In this document: positions 47,100 through 56,465 of the stretch, one piece after another
Numbering within the stretch: the stretch's first letter is position 1
Layout: the number at the start of each line of letters is the position of its first letter
Assembly: GCA_023205875.1 (NCBI GenBank)
Contig: CP060757.1
Coordinates: 1,054,001-1,118,000 of the forward strand
DNA length: 64,000 bases
Origin: Chloropicon primus
Taxonomy: Eukaryota; Chlorophyta; Chloropicophyceae; Chloropicales; Chloropicaceae
Direction: 5' to 3'
Position numbers and translations under genes: made by a program
Notes under the pieces: generated by a model
What the model saw: the letters and a program-made list of their open reading frames with translations, nothing else
Database searches by the model: none
What the model was told of the DNA's origin: nothing

Positions 47100-49406
47100 A
47101 TGGAACGCGACAGCGAGGACGGAGACAAACCACTGAGCAGCTTCGGGGGAAGAAGCAGCAGGGACTGGGGAGGAGAGTCTTCCGTGACGTTTGAGGTCAA
47201 GGAGGATGGGTACGACGACGAGCAGTACGAGCAGGATGTGCGAGTCGACGACAGCGTGGACTTCAAGGCGACGCCGGTGCTGAGGGAATCGATAGCGAGT
47301 CCGGTGCTGGAGATGGACGACAAGGAGAACAGGAGGTCCGCGTTCGGGGCGAGGTCGCGGCTTCCTCGGGCGAGGGACTTGGATGCGGTGAGCGTCGAGG
47401 TCACTCCCAACGGGGGTGCCACGCCCGGTGGGGCGAGCGAGCAGAGCCCGAGCTTCGACCTCGCTCTGCCAATACCCCCCATCGCGTCCCTGACGCCGGA
47501 GAACATAGTCGACACGCCTGAGCTCGACAACAAGAGCGAGGAGTTCGAGGACGACCACCACCAGGAGGAGTCAGGAGGAGGGTTCGGGGACAAGGAGGGC
47601 GCCGCTCAGAAGGAAAAGGTGCGTGACGCGCCCAAGGAGAGCGCAGCACTGGAAGGACGGGAGACGGCGAGGGCCAGCGTGAGGCGCTCGACCGTGCTGA
47701 GTCAGTCCACGGACGGAAACATCTTCTCGGCGACCAAGGAGAGGACCGCCGCGAGGGACTCCCAGGCGATGAAGTCGAGCACGAATAGCGCGCCGGCGGA
47801 CATGCAGCAGCTGGCCTTGCCGCCGATCCCCAAGGGCATCATGGACAGGATAGCAACGCTCGGCCCGGAGCTGCCAAACATCCAAAAGTGGATCCTCTAC
47901 ACTGGCATTGTCCTTGATGTCATTGGCAAGCTCACGCTTGTGTACGAGTTGAACAGGTTCGCCACAAAGAAAGACTGGGCGTGGTTTAGCTGCGTGATGA
48001 TGTTCTTCCTCCTTTCGGGTTTCATGGCCTCCACGTACTGGTTGGCTCACTACACGTACCCTCAGCCCAGCTCCAGCAAGCCGGAGGTGAGGATCTTCGG
48101 GTTCAGCAAGACGGATGTGAAGAGGATCATCCGAAGGTTTGGCGCGGTGTGCGCAGCGTTCCAGCTCGGGACGGCGTTTGCGGCCACAAGAGCCCTGTAC
48201 TCCAAGGACGTCAACCAGAGGAAGATCATGATGGACTTGAGAGGCATGAGGCTCGTGGACACGGTCTTCCTCACCCTCTCGATGTGCGGGCTCCAGGCTT
48301 ACATTGGCATCTCTTGCACCAACCCGGATAGCCACTGCCCTGGGCGGATCGGATTCGACCCTGTCCTGTCCCTGAGCATTGCTTGCTCCTTGGTGAGCGG
48401 AACCTTGTGCTTCACTTCGCTCGATCTCATGGACGAGTGGAAGTCGAACAGGGACCACCTCGTCGAGATGACGCTCTTCTCTCTGTACAGGCTGTGCGAG
48501 GTGTCGGCGAGAATTTTGACCCTCGCCCTCTTTGCGGCCATCTGTGGGTTGTGGGTGTTCATGTTCATCGTGCTGCACGCTGTCGCAGTCGTGCTGATGC
48601 TCAAGTTCACCCCAGCGTCGAAGAAAGTTTGGGCCAAGATATGGACCAGCATGCAGAGCCTCGACTTGTTCAAGTGCTTTGGGTTCCAAGTCAGCGTGCC
48701 TGTCATCAACGACGTGAGCTTGCTCGGGCTTTGCCTCGCCTGGCCGCCTTCCTGCTTCGTGAGCAATGCGACCGACAAGGCGGGAAGGTTCTGGTGGAGG
48801 TCGCACATGGAGCCAAGAAGGGCTTTCAGCTGCCTCGATGCTCCAAACGTGTTCATCCCCCTACCAACCTTCAACACGATGATGGTCGTGGAGAACGTGC
48901 TGATGCTCACCTTCTCCTACGTGTGGCTGAGCGGTTGGTCCAAGGCATTCTTCGAGGCTGCAGTCTCGATGACCTTTCTGTGGCAGTTCTTCGCCCTCAC
49001 CTGGGTTTCGTTCAGCCACAACCACAACCTGGAGAACGTCAAGGGGGACTCGCACGTCGTGAACAACGGCGGAATTCTCAGGCAATCCTCTGACCAACTC
49101 AATCCTCAGACTCCTTTGTCTGTGATGAAGTCGCCGTACAACCTTTACACGCCAAACAAGGGCGGGGGAAATCTCACCCACCGCACCCCAATGAAGGACG
49201 TGGGAAATTCGATGACCCTCGAGCAAACACCGGATGCGAAGGCAAAGTCGAGGCTTTCCCTCTCCCGCGACGACTGCGAGGCGGTAGTTCCGGCCTCGGA
49301 AAGGAGGCTCAGCGTGACAAGCTACTCGCTGAACGAGGAAGCTCTGAGGGAATCATCCTACTTCACGCCACACCCAGCAAAGAAGTTGTCCATGATGTCT
49401 CCTTGA
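47100..49406 (+). CDS. XK-related-like membrane protein (candidate scramblase)
   Basis: 768 residues from the ATG at 47100. A disordered, charged N-terminus (residues 1-255) and C-terminus flank about eight membrane helices. The order of motifs matches the XK-related (XKR/CED-8) family: helix 1 with TGIVLDVIGKLTLVYELNRF, then DWAWFSCVMMFFLLSGFMA, RLVDTVFLTLSMCGLQAYIG, a SLSIACSLVSGTLCFTSLDL segment, and SLYRLCEVSARILTLALFAA, the R-x-L-x-LALF pattern typical of XKR proteins. Members in animals are phospholipid scramblases or accessory subunits; a caspase site cannot be predicted here. The function in an alga is untested. Single exon; TGTAA at 49478-49482. Confidence 0.7.
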   Translation: MERDSEDGDKPLSSFGGRSSRDWGGESSVTFEVKEDGYDDEQYEQDVRVDDSVDFKATPVLRESIASPVLEMDDKENRRSAFGARSRLPRARDLDAVSVEVTPNGGATPGGASEQSPSFDLALPIPPIASLTPENIVDTPELDNKSEEFEDDHHQEESGGGFGDKEGAAQKEKVRDAPKESAALEGRETARASVRRSTVLSQSTDGNIFSATKERTAARDSQAMKSSTNSAPADMQQLALPPIPKGIMDRIATLGPELPNIQKWILYTGIVLDVIGKLTLVYELNRFATKKDWAWFSCVMMFFLLSGFMASTYWLAHYTYPQPSSSKPEVRIFGFSKTDVKRIIRRFGAVCAAFQLGTAFAATRALYSKDVNQRKIMMDLRGMRLVDTVFLTLSMCGLQAYIGISCTNPDSHCPGRIGFDPVLSLSIACSLVSGTLCFTSLDLMDEWKSNRDHLVEMTLFSLYRLCEVSARILTLALFAAICGLWVFMFIVLHAVAVVLMLKFTPASKKVWAKIWTSMQSLDLFKCFGFQVSVPVINDVSLLGLCLAWPPSCFVSNATDKAGRFWWRSHMEPRRAFSCLDAPNVFIPLPTFNTMMVVENVLMLTFSYVWLSGWSKAFFEAAVSMTFLWQFFALTWVSFSHNHNLENVKGDSHVVNNGGILRQSSDQLNPQTPLSVMKSPYNLYTPNKGGGNLTHRTPMKDVGNSMTLEQTPDAKAKSRLSLSRDDCEAVVPASERRLSVTSYSLNEEALRESSYFTPHPAKKLSMMSP

Positions 49407-49838
49407 CGATGCACGTGGTTCGCCGTTCCTTATGGTCATAAGTTATGTATCTATGCAAATCGTTGCTTTTTCGGGGTTGTAATCTAATAGACGGATCACA
49501 TCATTGTCGCGACCCAAACCTCCCTGTCGCGATCCCTATCCCTATCCCTATCCCTGCGAGCTCGCCTCGGCCCCACCCCCAAGGATGACGATGATTGAGA
49601 CCAAGATCGCGCCTTGGGATTGAAGCGCCGATTGAAGCGCAGGAAGGCGAAGGGAGGAGGGAAGAGGGGGCACGGGGAGAGAGATGGGAGAGAGGAGGCA
49701 GCGTGCTCACCACCGAGAGGCCGGCAGTGTCAAAGGACCAGCGAGTGATGTGAAAAGTGAGGGGGCGGAGCGAGACTTTTTCGTTTTCACTCCCTCGGGA
49801 TCAATCAAAGGTAGGTAGGACCTTGGGTTGTTCACGCG
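49407..49838. other. Intergenic region, 432 bp, with ATCCCT repeats
   Basis: Between two plus-strand genes. It starts with the XKR 3' end and TGTAA (49478), then four ATCCCT units (49532-49555), then G-rich sequence and the leader of the sialyltransferase gene. ORFs on the minus strand here are short and GC-driven. Confidence 0.6.
49478..49482 (+). terminator. TGTAA poly(A) signal
   Basis: TGTAA 72 bp after the stop at 49406, within GGGTTGTAATCTAA. Confidence 0.5.
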
Positions 49839-51161
49839 ATGGGGCTCGGGCCGAGGCGTATCGGTGGACCGCGGAAGGGGAGCGGGCTGGTATGGCAGCT
49901 GGTGCAACTTGTTTCCCTCCTGGGATTCATCTCTTGGGTCTTGAGCGCGAGTATGACGAAAACCAAAGACCTCGTGCCAGAAAACGGTGCTGATCAGATC
50001 CTCAGGCAGTACAGCAAAGAGGAGAGAGCCCCCTCAGCTCAAGCGGGCAAGTCGAAGGAAATCGACCAGGAGCTCCTCCAGCAGCTGACAGATGCCCTCG
50101 GGAGCAAGGAGGACAGCGAGCTTTGGCTTCGAAGCCATCCTCGACTGGTGGAGTACTGGCAAAACAGGGCGATAAGAAAGTTCTCCATTCGAAGCATGAA
50201 CCACGAGAGGTTCAACGCCCTCAGGGAGAAGGGCTTGTCTGAGGAGGCGGCGTACTTCATGAGCTTCGCGGAATACCCGGAGAGAAAGGCCCTCTTCATA
50301 TCGAGCGAGAACGTGAAAACTCTCAAGGCGGGGCAGATGCCTTCGAAGAAAGCCATTGAGAACTTCTTGCCAAGGGAGAGCCCCCAGACACGTTTTGAGA
50401 CCTGTGCTGTGGTTGGGAACGGCGGGGTGCTCAAGAGGTACGCCTTTGGAAGCGCAATCGACACCCACCAAGCCGTCTTCAGGCTGAATCAAGCCCCGGT
50501 GAAGTCTTACGAGAAGATTGTGGGGTCGAAGACGACTTACAGAGTCCTGAACAACAAGTGGACAACGGTGTACTTTGAGGACAATGTACCGAGCACGACC
50601 GTTCCCGGGGGGACGAAGCAGCTCGCTCGCTACCTGATCAATCAGGAGAAGCCAAACACGACTTTCGTTGTGACGAGATCCGAGAGCAGGATCTTTGAAA
50701 GCTTGGCCTCCACCCAGCGCAGACGGAGGCCAGACATGGACACCCTCTACATGAGTCCGCACATAATTCGAGAGTGCAGGAAGATGCTGATCGCTTACGG
50801 GGAGATGTCCAGCGGGGAAGAAGTCCCGACGGAGATCACCCCATCCACGGGTCTAGTCGCAGTCTACCTTGCCATGCAGATGTGTTCTGGGGTGTCGGTG
50901 TACGGGTTCAACCTCCTTGACGGAAAGAGGAAAACCGACATGAAGGAGGCAAACACCACTTACCACTACTTCAAGCACTATGCGGACAGCGAGAAGCTCA
51001 TCGCCCACCCCCACCACGAGTTCAAGCTCGAGGGTCAGCTGTACCAAGCTCTCCAAGAGAACGGGGCCGTGAGACTCTGCGGGGGAATTCAGTCAGACAG
51101 TCTGTTGGTGGAAGACGGGGACTGCAAATTCAGAGCCGAAGAGCTTCCGCCAGGTGGGTGA
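49839..51161 (+). CDS. GT29 sialyltransferase-like protein
   Basis: Type II Golgi membrane glycosyltransferase, family 29, 440 residues. A short cytosolic tail and signal anchor (LVWQLVQLVSLLGFISWVL, residues 18-36) lead to the L-sialylmotif (TCAVVGNGGVLKRYAFGSAI, then FRLNQAP; from about residue 188) and the S-sialylmotif (TPSTGLVAVYLAMQMCSGVS, about 334-353), then YHYF near 376 (motif VS region). The order is complete. Green algae and plants have GT29 genes without evidence of sialic acid, acting on other sugar acids such as Kdo or Dha (for example RG-II-related proteins), so the donor is uncertain. Two TGTAA motifs follow the stop. Confidence 0.88.
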   Translation: MGLGPRRIGGPRKGSGLVWQLVQLVSLLGFISWVLSASMTKTKDLVPENGADQILRQYSKEERAPSAQAGKSKEIDQELLQQLTDALGSKEDSELWLRSHPRLVEYWQNRAIRKFSIRSMNHERFNALREKGLSEEAAYFMSFAEYPERKALFISSENVKTLKAGQMPSKKAIENFLPRESPQTRFETCAVVGNGGVLKRYAFGSAIDTHQAVFRLNQAPVKSYEKIVGSKTTYRVLNNKWTTVYFEDNVPSTTVPGGTKQLARYLINQEKPNTTFVVTRSESRIFESLASTQRRRRPDMDTLYMSPHIIRECRKMLIAYGEMSSGEEVPTEITPSTGLVAVYLAMQMCSGVSVYGFNLLDGKRKTDMKEANTTYHYFKHYADSEKLIAHPHHEFKLEGQLYQALQENGAVRLCGGIQSDSLLVEDGDCKFRAEELPPGG

Positions 51162-51223
51162 ACGATCAACGTGCGAAGGAGGTTCAAGCAAAGCATTAGG
51201 GCGAACGAACAAGGCAACAAACA

Positions 51224-51233
51224 TGTAATGTAA
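51224..51233 (+). terminator. Doubled TGTAA poly(A) signal
   Basis: Two adjacent TGTAA copies (51224-51228 and 51229-51233), 63 bp after the stop at 51161. Confidence 0.5.
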
Positions 51234-51246
51234 CAGTATTAATAAC

Positions 51247-53313
51247 TCATGCCAAAACCTCTTCCGTCTTCATCTCCAGTCTCGCGAAAACGGGCTTGGG
51301 CTTGGCGATTTTCTGGCCTGAGCGCAGCCCACCCCACGCAGTGTCTTCCCAGCTCACGTTCTCTGGGTCGAACTCCCCCAGTCCGAGCTGCGTGTAAATC
51401 TTCCCTGACAGCCTTGGTGTGATGGGGGAGATGGCGATGGCAACGATGCGCAGCGCCTCCATGATGGAAACCAGGGTCTCCTCCGCCTTCGCCCTGTCCT
51501 CCTTCTCCTCCGACTTGAAGAGCGTCCACGGGGCGGACTCCTCCAGGTACTGGTTGCTCCTCCCAGAGATCGCGAGGATGGCTTCGGAAGCCTGCGCGAA
51601 ATCCAAAGACTCGTATCGGTTGGGCACCAAAGGTATCTGCCTCTCGCAAACTTCTCGGACCGGGTGGTCCACAGGCACAGATGCGGAGTCGAGTGGCAGC
51701 GCCGAAGCGCAATTCTTCTTCAGCAGGGTGAGGGTCCTGTTCAAACAGTTTCCGATGTCGTTGGCGAGGTTGGCGTTCACGATGTTCACGAACCTCTCCT
51801 CCTCGAAGTTGCCGTCTTGCCCAAAGTTGATCTCCTTGAGAAAGTAGTACCTCACGGCGTCGCTGCCGTACTCGCTCACGAGCGCGGTCGGCTCCAGCAC
51901 GTTCCCCAAACTCTTTCCCATCTTCAAGCCATCTTTGGTGAGAAATCCGTGGCCAAAAACCTGCTTGGGCAAGGGCATGTCCGCGGCCATGAGCATCGCC
52001 GGCCAGTACACCGCGTGAAACCGAAGTATGTCTTTCCCGATGATGTGGACGTCCGCAGGCCAGCCACTCTTCGTGGCCTCCCTCGCATCCGTTTCCGCTG
52101 GGCCACCCTCCTCACTTGCGCCGAGGAGAGCAGACACGTAACCGAAAAGGGCGTCAAACCAGACGTACACGGTCTGCGACGGGTCCGTCGGAAACTTGAT
52201 CCCCCACTCCACAGCCCCTCTGGAAATGGAAAAGTCCTTGAGCCCGCTTTTGACCCACCCCACCACCTCGTTCCTCCTGGCCTCAGGCATCACGAATTCG
52301 GGGTTATTCTCGAAGAGCTCCTCCAGGTCCTTCTGGTACTTGCTCAACCGGAAAAAGTAATTCTCCTCGTCTTTCACCACGCACTCGGTCTGGTGGATCG
52401 GGCACACGTTCCCCTCCAGCAAGTCGCTGTCGGCCTTGTACTCCTCGCACCCGATGCAGTAGTGCCCCTCGTAACGGGACTTGTAAATATCGCCCTTCTC
52501 CCAAACTCTTTCGATCGCCCTCGAGACAAGCTCCTTGTGGGAGTCCTGCGTGGTCCTCACGTAAGAGTCGTACTGAATGTCCAGCCGCGTCCAGAGCTCT
52601 CGGAACTCGTTCGATATTTTCTCCACGTGCTCGTCGGGGCTCAGGCCTCGGCCCTCGGCGGACAAAGCGATCTTCTCTCCGTGCTCGTCCGTCCCCGTAA
52701 CGAACCTGACGTTCCGCCCACGGAGCCTGTGGTACCTGGCGAGGGCATCGGCCGCCATCGTCGGGTACGCGCTCCCCATGTGCGGCGAGGCGTTCGCGTA
52801 GTAAAGTGGCGTCGTCACCGTGAAGGTCTCCTGCCCCCCCTGGTCCGCCGTTGTCGTCGCACTGCACAGGCAACGCAGAGTGTTCTGTCCGCTGCAGCAA
52901 CCTCTGGCCACCCGACCACCTCCGCAGAGGCCAAAGCTCGCGCTTCCGCTCGCGCTCGACTGGCTCCCGCAATCCCTCCCGTACCACCCACTCCTCGAGA
53001 TGCTCGCCACATCGCTGCCACTCCTCGCTGCAGACGCCCTCCACAGCACGGGCTGCTGCTTCCTCCAGGACGAGAAGAAGACCTCCTTGCCTGCTCGGTT
53101 TTCTCCGACTTTCCTGTTCACCGCAACGCTCCCGTACCCGTGCGTCCTCAGCGACGACGACGCCAGCTTCACCGAGTGCCCCGACCGCCCGCAGTTCGCC
53201 CTCATTCTCCCTCCTCCTCCAAGCACAAGCAGCACAACCACAAGCCAACACAAGCCACCAGTCTCACTCAACTCACCACCCCCAGCAGCAGAGCTTGTGG
53301 ATAACATGACCAT
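51247..53313 (-). CDS. Organellar-type methionyl-tRNA synthetase
   Basis: Class I methionyl-tRNA synthetase, 688 residues from the ATG at 53313. The HIGH-type motif reads SPHMGS (near residue 178) and the KMSKS loop is DGLKMGKSLGN; TGTDEHGEK, a CxxC pair (CIGCEEY) and VWFDALFGYVS are in place. The core is of the bacterial/organellar type without the C-terminal dimerisation domain. An unusual N-terminal extension of about 165 residues is Ser, Gly and Cys rich and likely for plastid and/or mitochondrial import; an alternative ATG at 53205 would drop the hydrophobic LCWLVVVLLVLGGGG start. Plant relatives are dual-targeted. It converges on the sialyltransferase gene and diverges from MED14. Confidence 0.92.
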   Translation of the reverse strand: MVMLSTSSAAGGGELSETGGLCWLVVVLLVLGGGGRMRANCGRSGHSVKLASSSLRTHGYGSVAVNRKVGENRAGKEVFFSSWRKQQPVLWRASAARSGSDVASISRSGWYGRDCGSQSSASGSASFGLCGGGRVARGCCSGQNTLRCLCSATTTADQGGQETFTVTTPLYYANASPHMGSAYPTMAADALARYHRLRGRNVRFVTGTDEHGEKIALSAEGRGLSPDEHVEKISNEFRELWTRLDIQYDSYVRTTQDSHKELVSRAIERVWEKGDIYKSRYEGHYCIGCEEYKADSDLLEGNVCPIHQTECVVKDEENYFFRLSKYQKDLEELFENNPEFVMPEARRNEVVGWVKSGLKDFSISRGAVEWGIKFPTDPSQTVYVWFDALFGYVSALLGASEEGGPAETDAREATKSGWPADVHIIGKDILRFHAVYWPAMLMAADMPLPKQVFGHGFLTKDGLKMGKSLGNVLEPTALVSEYGSDAVRYYFLKEINFGQDGNFEEERFVNIVNANLANDIGNCLNRTLTLLKKNCASALPLDSASVPVDHPVREVCERQIPLVPNRYESLDFAQASEAILAISGRSNQYLEESAPWTLFKSEEKEDRAKAEETLVSIMEALRIVAIAISPITPRLSGKIYTQLGLGEFDPENVSWEDTAWGGLRSGQKIAKPKPVFARLEMKTEEVLA

Positions 53314-53354
53314 GAGCTTGTTCTGCGAGAGAGCGAACAGGCTTTTTGGCTGAG

Positions 53355-53374
53355 GAGAGAGAGAGAGAGAGAGG
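53355..53374. repeat. GA tract upstream of MetRS
   Basis: GA run about 41 bp before the MetRS ATG (53313), in the 204-bp divergent spacer shared with MED14. Confidence 0.85.
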
Positions 53375-53517
53375 GTGTTGTTGTTGGAAGGGCATGGTGG
53401 GTGAGGGTGCGTGAGGACGGGAGGAGGAGTGAGTGGAGGATTGTTCTCGTTTGAGTTCTGGTGTTTTGAGAGGGGGATACAGATCGAGACGACACAGATC
53501 GAGACTCCACGAGAAGG

Positions 53518-55413
53518 ATGGTGAAGCTGAAGATCAAGGTGCCCCTGAGCGGGAGGGAATCGATAGGTTCGGGCAAGGGGTCACAAGGGAGTAGCGCGGC
53601 TTTGCCGAAGATCAAGATCAAGGGGGCGACGCTGCGGGGAGACAAGGAGGGCGACGCGGCAACGGCATACCGCAAGACGGAGGAGGGGGGGGGGAAGGAA
53701 GGCACCAAAAGTTTGGACGGGAGAGGGCAGCTCGTCTCGAGCGTGCCCTCGGTTTCCAACCTGAGCGACCTCACGATGACCCAGACGCAGCAGAAGGGGA
53801 GCCTGAAGACAGGGGACTTCCCTGACCACGCCAGGGTCTCGGACTTCAGGCTGGCGAGCTTCGAACAGATCGCGTCCAACCTCGTGGAGCAAGCGTACCG
53901 GTCTCTCCAAGAGGTCTGCATCAACACCTCGGGGGGCGACGTGAGCGATGAAGACAGGAAGCGAAAGCTTCTGAGGTACGTCAACGAGACCAGGCAGAGG
54001 CTGATCCGTCTGCTGGTTCTGGCGTCCTGGCACAAGGCGGAGGCCAAGAAAGTTACGGTTCTGGAGCAGTGCATGGTTTTGTTGCAAGGTTGCGAGAACT
54101 TCAATTTGGGGTTGAGGACGGTGAGCGACAACTTGGCCCTTCTGCACGACGAGCTCAGGAACCTTTTCCAGCCGCGCTACGATGTCAGCACCGCGCTGGA
54201 CTTGATCTGCAACGAGGAGCTCCCCCTCATGCCCTCGTGCTTGGAGGACATGAAGAGCCCGAGGAATCCGGTGGGCGGCGTGAGCGCTTCCGGGGCCGCC
54301 GCGCTCAAGAGGCTGTCCACTATGACGTACACGAAACTCCTGGGGCTGAGGGACGGCCTCGTGAATGACTTTGGGGTGGAGCTGGAGGTTAGGAGCGGAA
54401 GAGCGCACATCGTTTCGCCAGGTCTATTCGAAGTCGTGGCCGCCCTCAATCCAATGGCGATGGACTTGACAAAGACGGAGGACGCAAAGGGCGACTCGGG
54501 TTCCGGGTCGGAGTGGGACATCCTGAGCGTGAAGCTGTTGATGGGGTCCTGCGAGAACTGTGAGATCCTCTCCGAGGACCAAGTGAAGAGGATGACCTTC
54601 CAGCTTCAGCAATTGCTACTGGCGGACTCCGACAAGGAAACGAAGGGGATGCTGGGGCTGGTGAAGAACCTGAAAGAGCTTTGCTCCAAACTCGTGATTT
54701 ACACGTGCTCTTTGCAGCTGAACAACCTCTTGTCCGAGAATCAGAAGGGCAAGCTTAGGAAACTGGTTCAGAAAGAGGACTCGTCTCAGACCGGCCTGCT
54801 TCGGTGCCTTTACTGGGTCGAATCCAAGAAGAACGCTAGAACTTTCGTGGAGCTCGGCTTGGATGAGAGTGGAAGGTACTCGTGCAAAAACGTTTGCCAC
54901 TCCGAGTCCTGCGAGATCGAGGAACACTTCGATATCGACACCAAAGAGATCAGCATGGAGAAGATAATCTGGCAAGGAGCGAGCTTGGCGTGCGAAGCTA
55001 TCATCGCTCGCTTGTGCGAAAAGCTAACGACGAGTTCGAGGATGAAGGCAATGGGATCGCTTTCTGTCGCGACCGACAAGAGCAAAGCCGGCAGGGCGAC
55101 TGGCTTGACCATCTACTGCGAGGGAACCAGTGTCCTGGGAGCGAAGGTCGATGTCTGCACAGGCGTCATGCTCTTGTTTCAGAGCAACAGCGACTGGACC
55201 AACCCCGAGCTGCTGAATCGCTTCAGGCACAAACACGCGGAGGCGCTGGCCACGGCTGCAGATGTGCTTGGGAGCGAGCAGCGCTTGGCACAGCTTGCAG
55301 AGAGCTTTGTTGGTCTCCTCGGCAGGTTGCGCGAGGGGGCTCTGGCGACGACGACGTCCTCGGCAAGTTTGGAGATAAAATCCAGAAAGAGGAAGCTCGA
55401 GCAGGCAGCTTGA
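53518..55413 (+). CDS. MED14: Mediator complex subunit 14 (short form)
   Basis: Mediator scaffold subunit MED14/RGR1, 631 residues. The N-terminal Mediator-core domain is plain: LVEQAYRSLQEVC, then DRKRKLLRYVNETRQRLIRL, LLVLASWHKAEA, LHDELRNLFQPRYDVSTALD and NEELPLMPSCLEDM, which is the standard order for about residues 115-245. A low-complexity head (lysine/glycine rich, KIKVPLSG) and a C-terminal half that I can align only weakly follow; the protein ends in a basic KSRKRKLEQ stretch. At 631 residues it is less than half the length of animal (about 1,450) and plant (about 1,700) MED14. Single exon. The MED4 gene lies about 21 kb away. Confidence 0.85.
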   Translation: MVKLKIKVPLSGRESIGSGKGSQGSSAALPKIKIKGATLRGDKEGDAATAYRKTEEGGGKEGTKSLDGRGQLVSSVPSVSNLSDLTMTQTQQKGSLKTGDFPDHARVSDFRLASFEQIASNLVEQAYRSLQEVCINTSGGDVSDEDRKRKLLRYVNETRQRLIRLLVLASWHKAEAKKVTVLEQCMVLLQGCENFNLGLRTVSDNLALLHDELRNLFQPRYDVSTALDLICNEELPLMPSCLEDMKSPRNPVGGVSASGAAALKRLSTMTYTKLLGLRDGLVNDFGVELEVRSGRAHIVSPGLFEVVAALNPMAMDLTKTEDAKGDSGSGSEWDILSVKLLMGSCENCEILSEDQVKRMTFQLQQLLLADSDKETKGMLGLVKNLKELCSKLVIYTCSLQLNNLLSENQKGKLRKLVQKEDSSQTGLLRCLYWVESKKNARTFVELGLDESGRYSCKNVCHSESCEIEEHFDIDTKEISMEKIIWQGASLACEAIIARLCEKLTTSSRMKAMGSLSVATDKSKAGRATGLTIYCEGTSVLGAKVDVCTGVMLLFQSNSDWTNPELLNRFRHKHAEALATAADVLGSEQRLAQLAESFVGLLGRLREGALATTTSSASLEIKSRKRKLEQAA

Positions 55414-55543
55414 TGAAAGGTGCGCGCCAGCACGTTGTGGGCCCTGAGGAGTAAAAACGATATTGCTGGGCGGTGTAGACAAGAAGTATTTGTATTAAAC
55501 AAAGGGTTATAAAAATACACTTTTCGAGGTCGTGGAACCACCT

Positions 55544-56378
55544 CTATTTCGGCTCTCCTTGGCTCAATATCTTGGGCAAGTGGGCAGCAATGCTCTCGAA
55601 AATTTCGTTCACGTTATGTGCAGTCTTCGCGCTCGCTTCAATGTATTCCATCGCGTTCTCGTCGGCGTATTCCTTGGCTTCCTCAGCGCTCACGTCCCTG
55701 TCCGCCTCCATGTCGCTCTTGTTTCCGACAAGGATGATCACGATCTCCTGACTTGCGTTCTTCTGGAGCTCCTTCACCCAATGCTTGGCCTTGGCAAAGG
55801 AGTCCTTGCTCGTTATGTCGTACACAATGGCAGCTGCGCTCGCTCCCCTGTAATAAAGAGGTGCCAGAGAAGCGTACCGCTCCTGGCCAGCAGTGTCCTG
55901 TTTCGTTCGTCGAGCACGGGCTGAGCGTCAGCAACACGAGGGCACGGTATTGTCGTCTGTCGCTGACCCAGCGGGCCCACAAAATCTCACGCGCACGCGC
56001 ACACACACTCTCCTCTCAACAAGTCTTTTCTTTCCAACGCTCGAACCCACACCCACACCCACAACACACGAGGTGCTCTTCGCGTTCACTTACCCAAATC
56101 TCGAACTTGACCGTGGAGCTGTCCGGAAGAGCCACAGGATGCGACATGAAAGCCGCACCCACGGTCACCTTGCTGCTAGGATCAAACTGACCGCGAACGA
56201 AGCGCAGGACCAAACAACTCTTTCCAACTCCACTGTCTCCGAGAAGCACCATCTTTATGCGAGGCATACCCCCCGCCGCTCCTCGCGCCCCTCCTCCATT
56301 CCCTCCCCCGTCCAGGCCCCTCACGGCCTTCTCCCCTTGCCTGTCCCGCCCACCTGACTTGCTGTTGGCACAACCCAT
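55544..56378 (-). CDS. RABF1: ARA6/RABF1-type Rab5 GTPase, two exons
   Basis: Plant-type Rab5 of endosome/SNARE traffic, 212 residues. Exon 1 (56378-56094) begins [10 protein letters not shown], a myristoylation (G2) and palmitoylation (C3) signal, and includes P-loop [17 protein letters not shown]; intron of 196 nt (GTAAGT...AAACAG); exon 2 (55897-55544) has [20 protein letters not shown] (spanning the join), GNKSDME and EASAKTAHN. It ends QGEPK with no C-terminal cysteines, so no prenylation, as in ARA6. The switch and RabF sequences match ARA6 closely. This class is known from plants and green algae and is the clearest lineage marker in the window. Confidence 0.93.
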
Positions 56379-56465
56379 GGTCCTTCCACCCTCTCTCTCT
56401 CACTCTCTCCCTCCCTCTCTCTCCTCTGCTCTGCTCTCCTTGTCGTGTGCACAGAATTGGATAGG
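56379..56465. promoter_or_regulatory. 87-bp bidirectional promoter with CT tracts
   Basis: Space between the ATGs of the ARA6 gene (minus) and GatC (plus). It is almost wholly CT-rich (56391-56440), that is GA-rich in the sense of the ARA6 transcript. Confidence 0.7.

Noticed and set aside
49532-49555. ATCCCT repeat as an interstitial telomere
   Set aside because: The unit differs from plant TTTAGGG and other common telomere repeats, and only four copies lie inside a gene-dense region.
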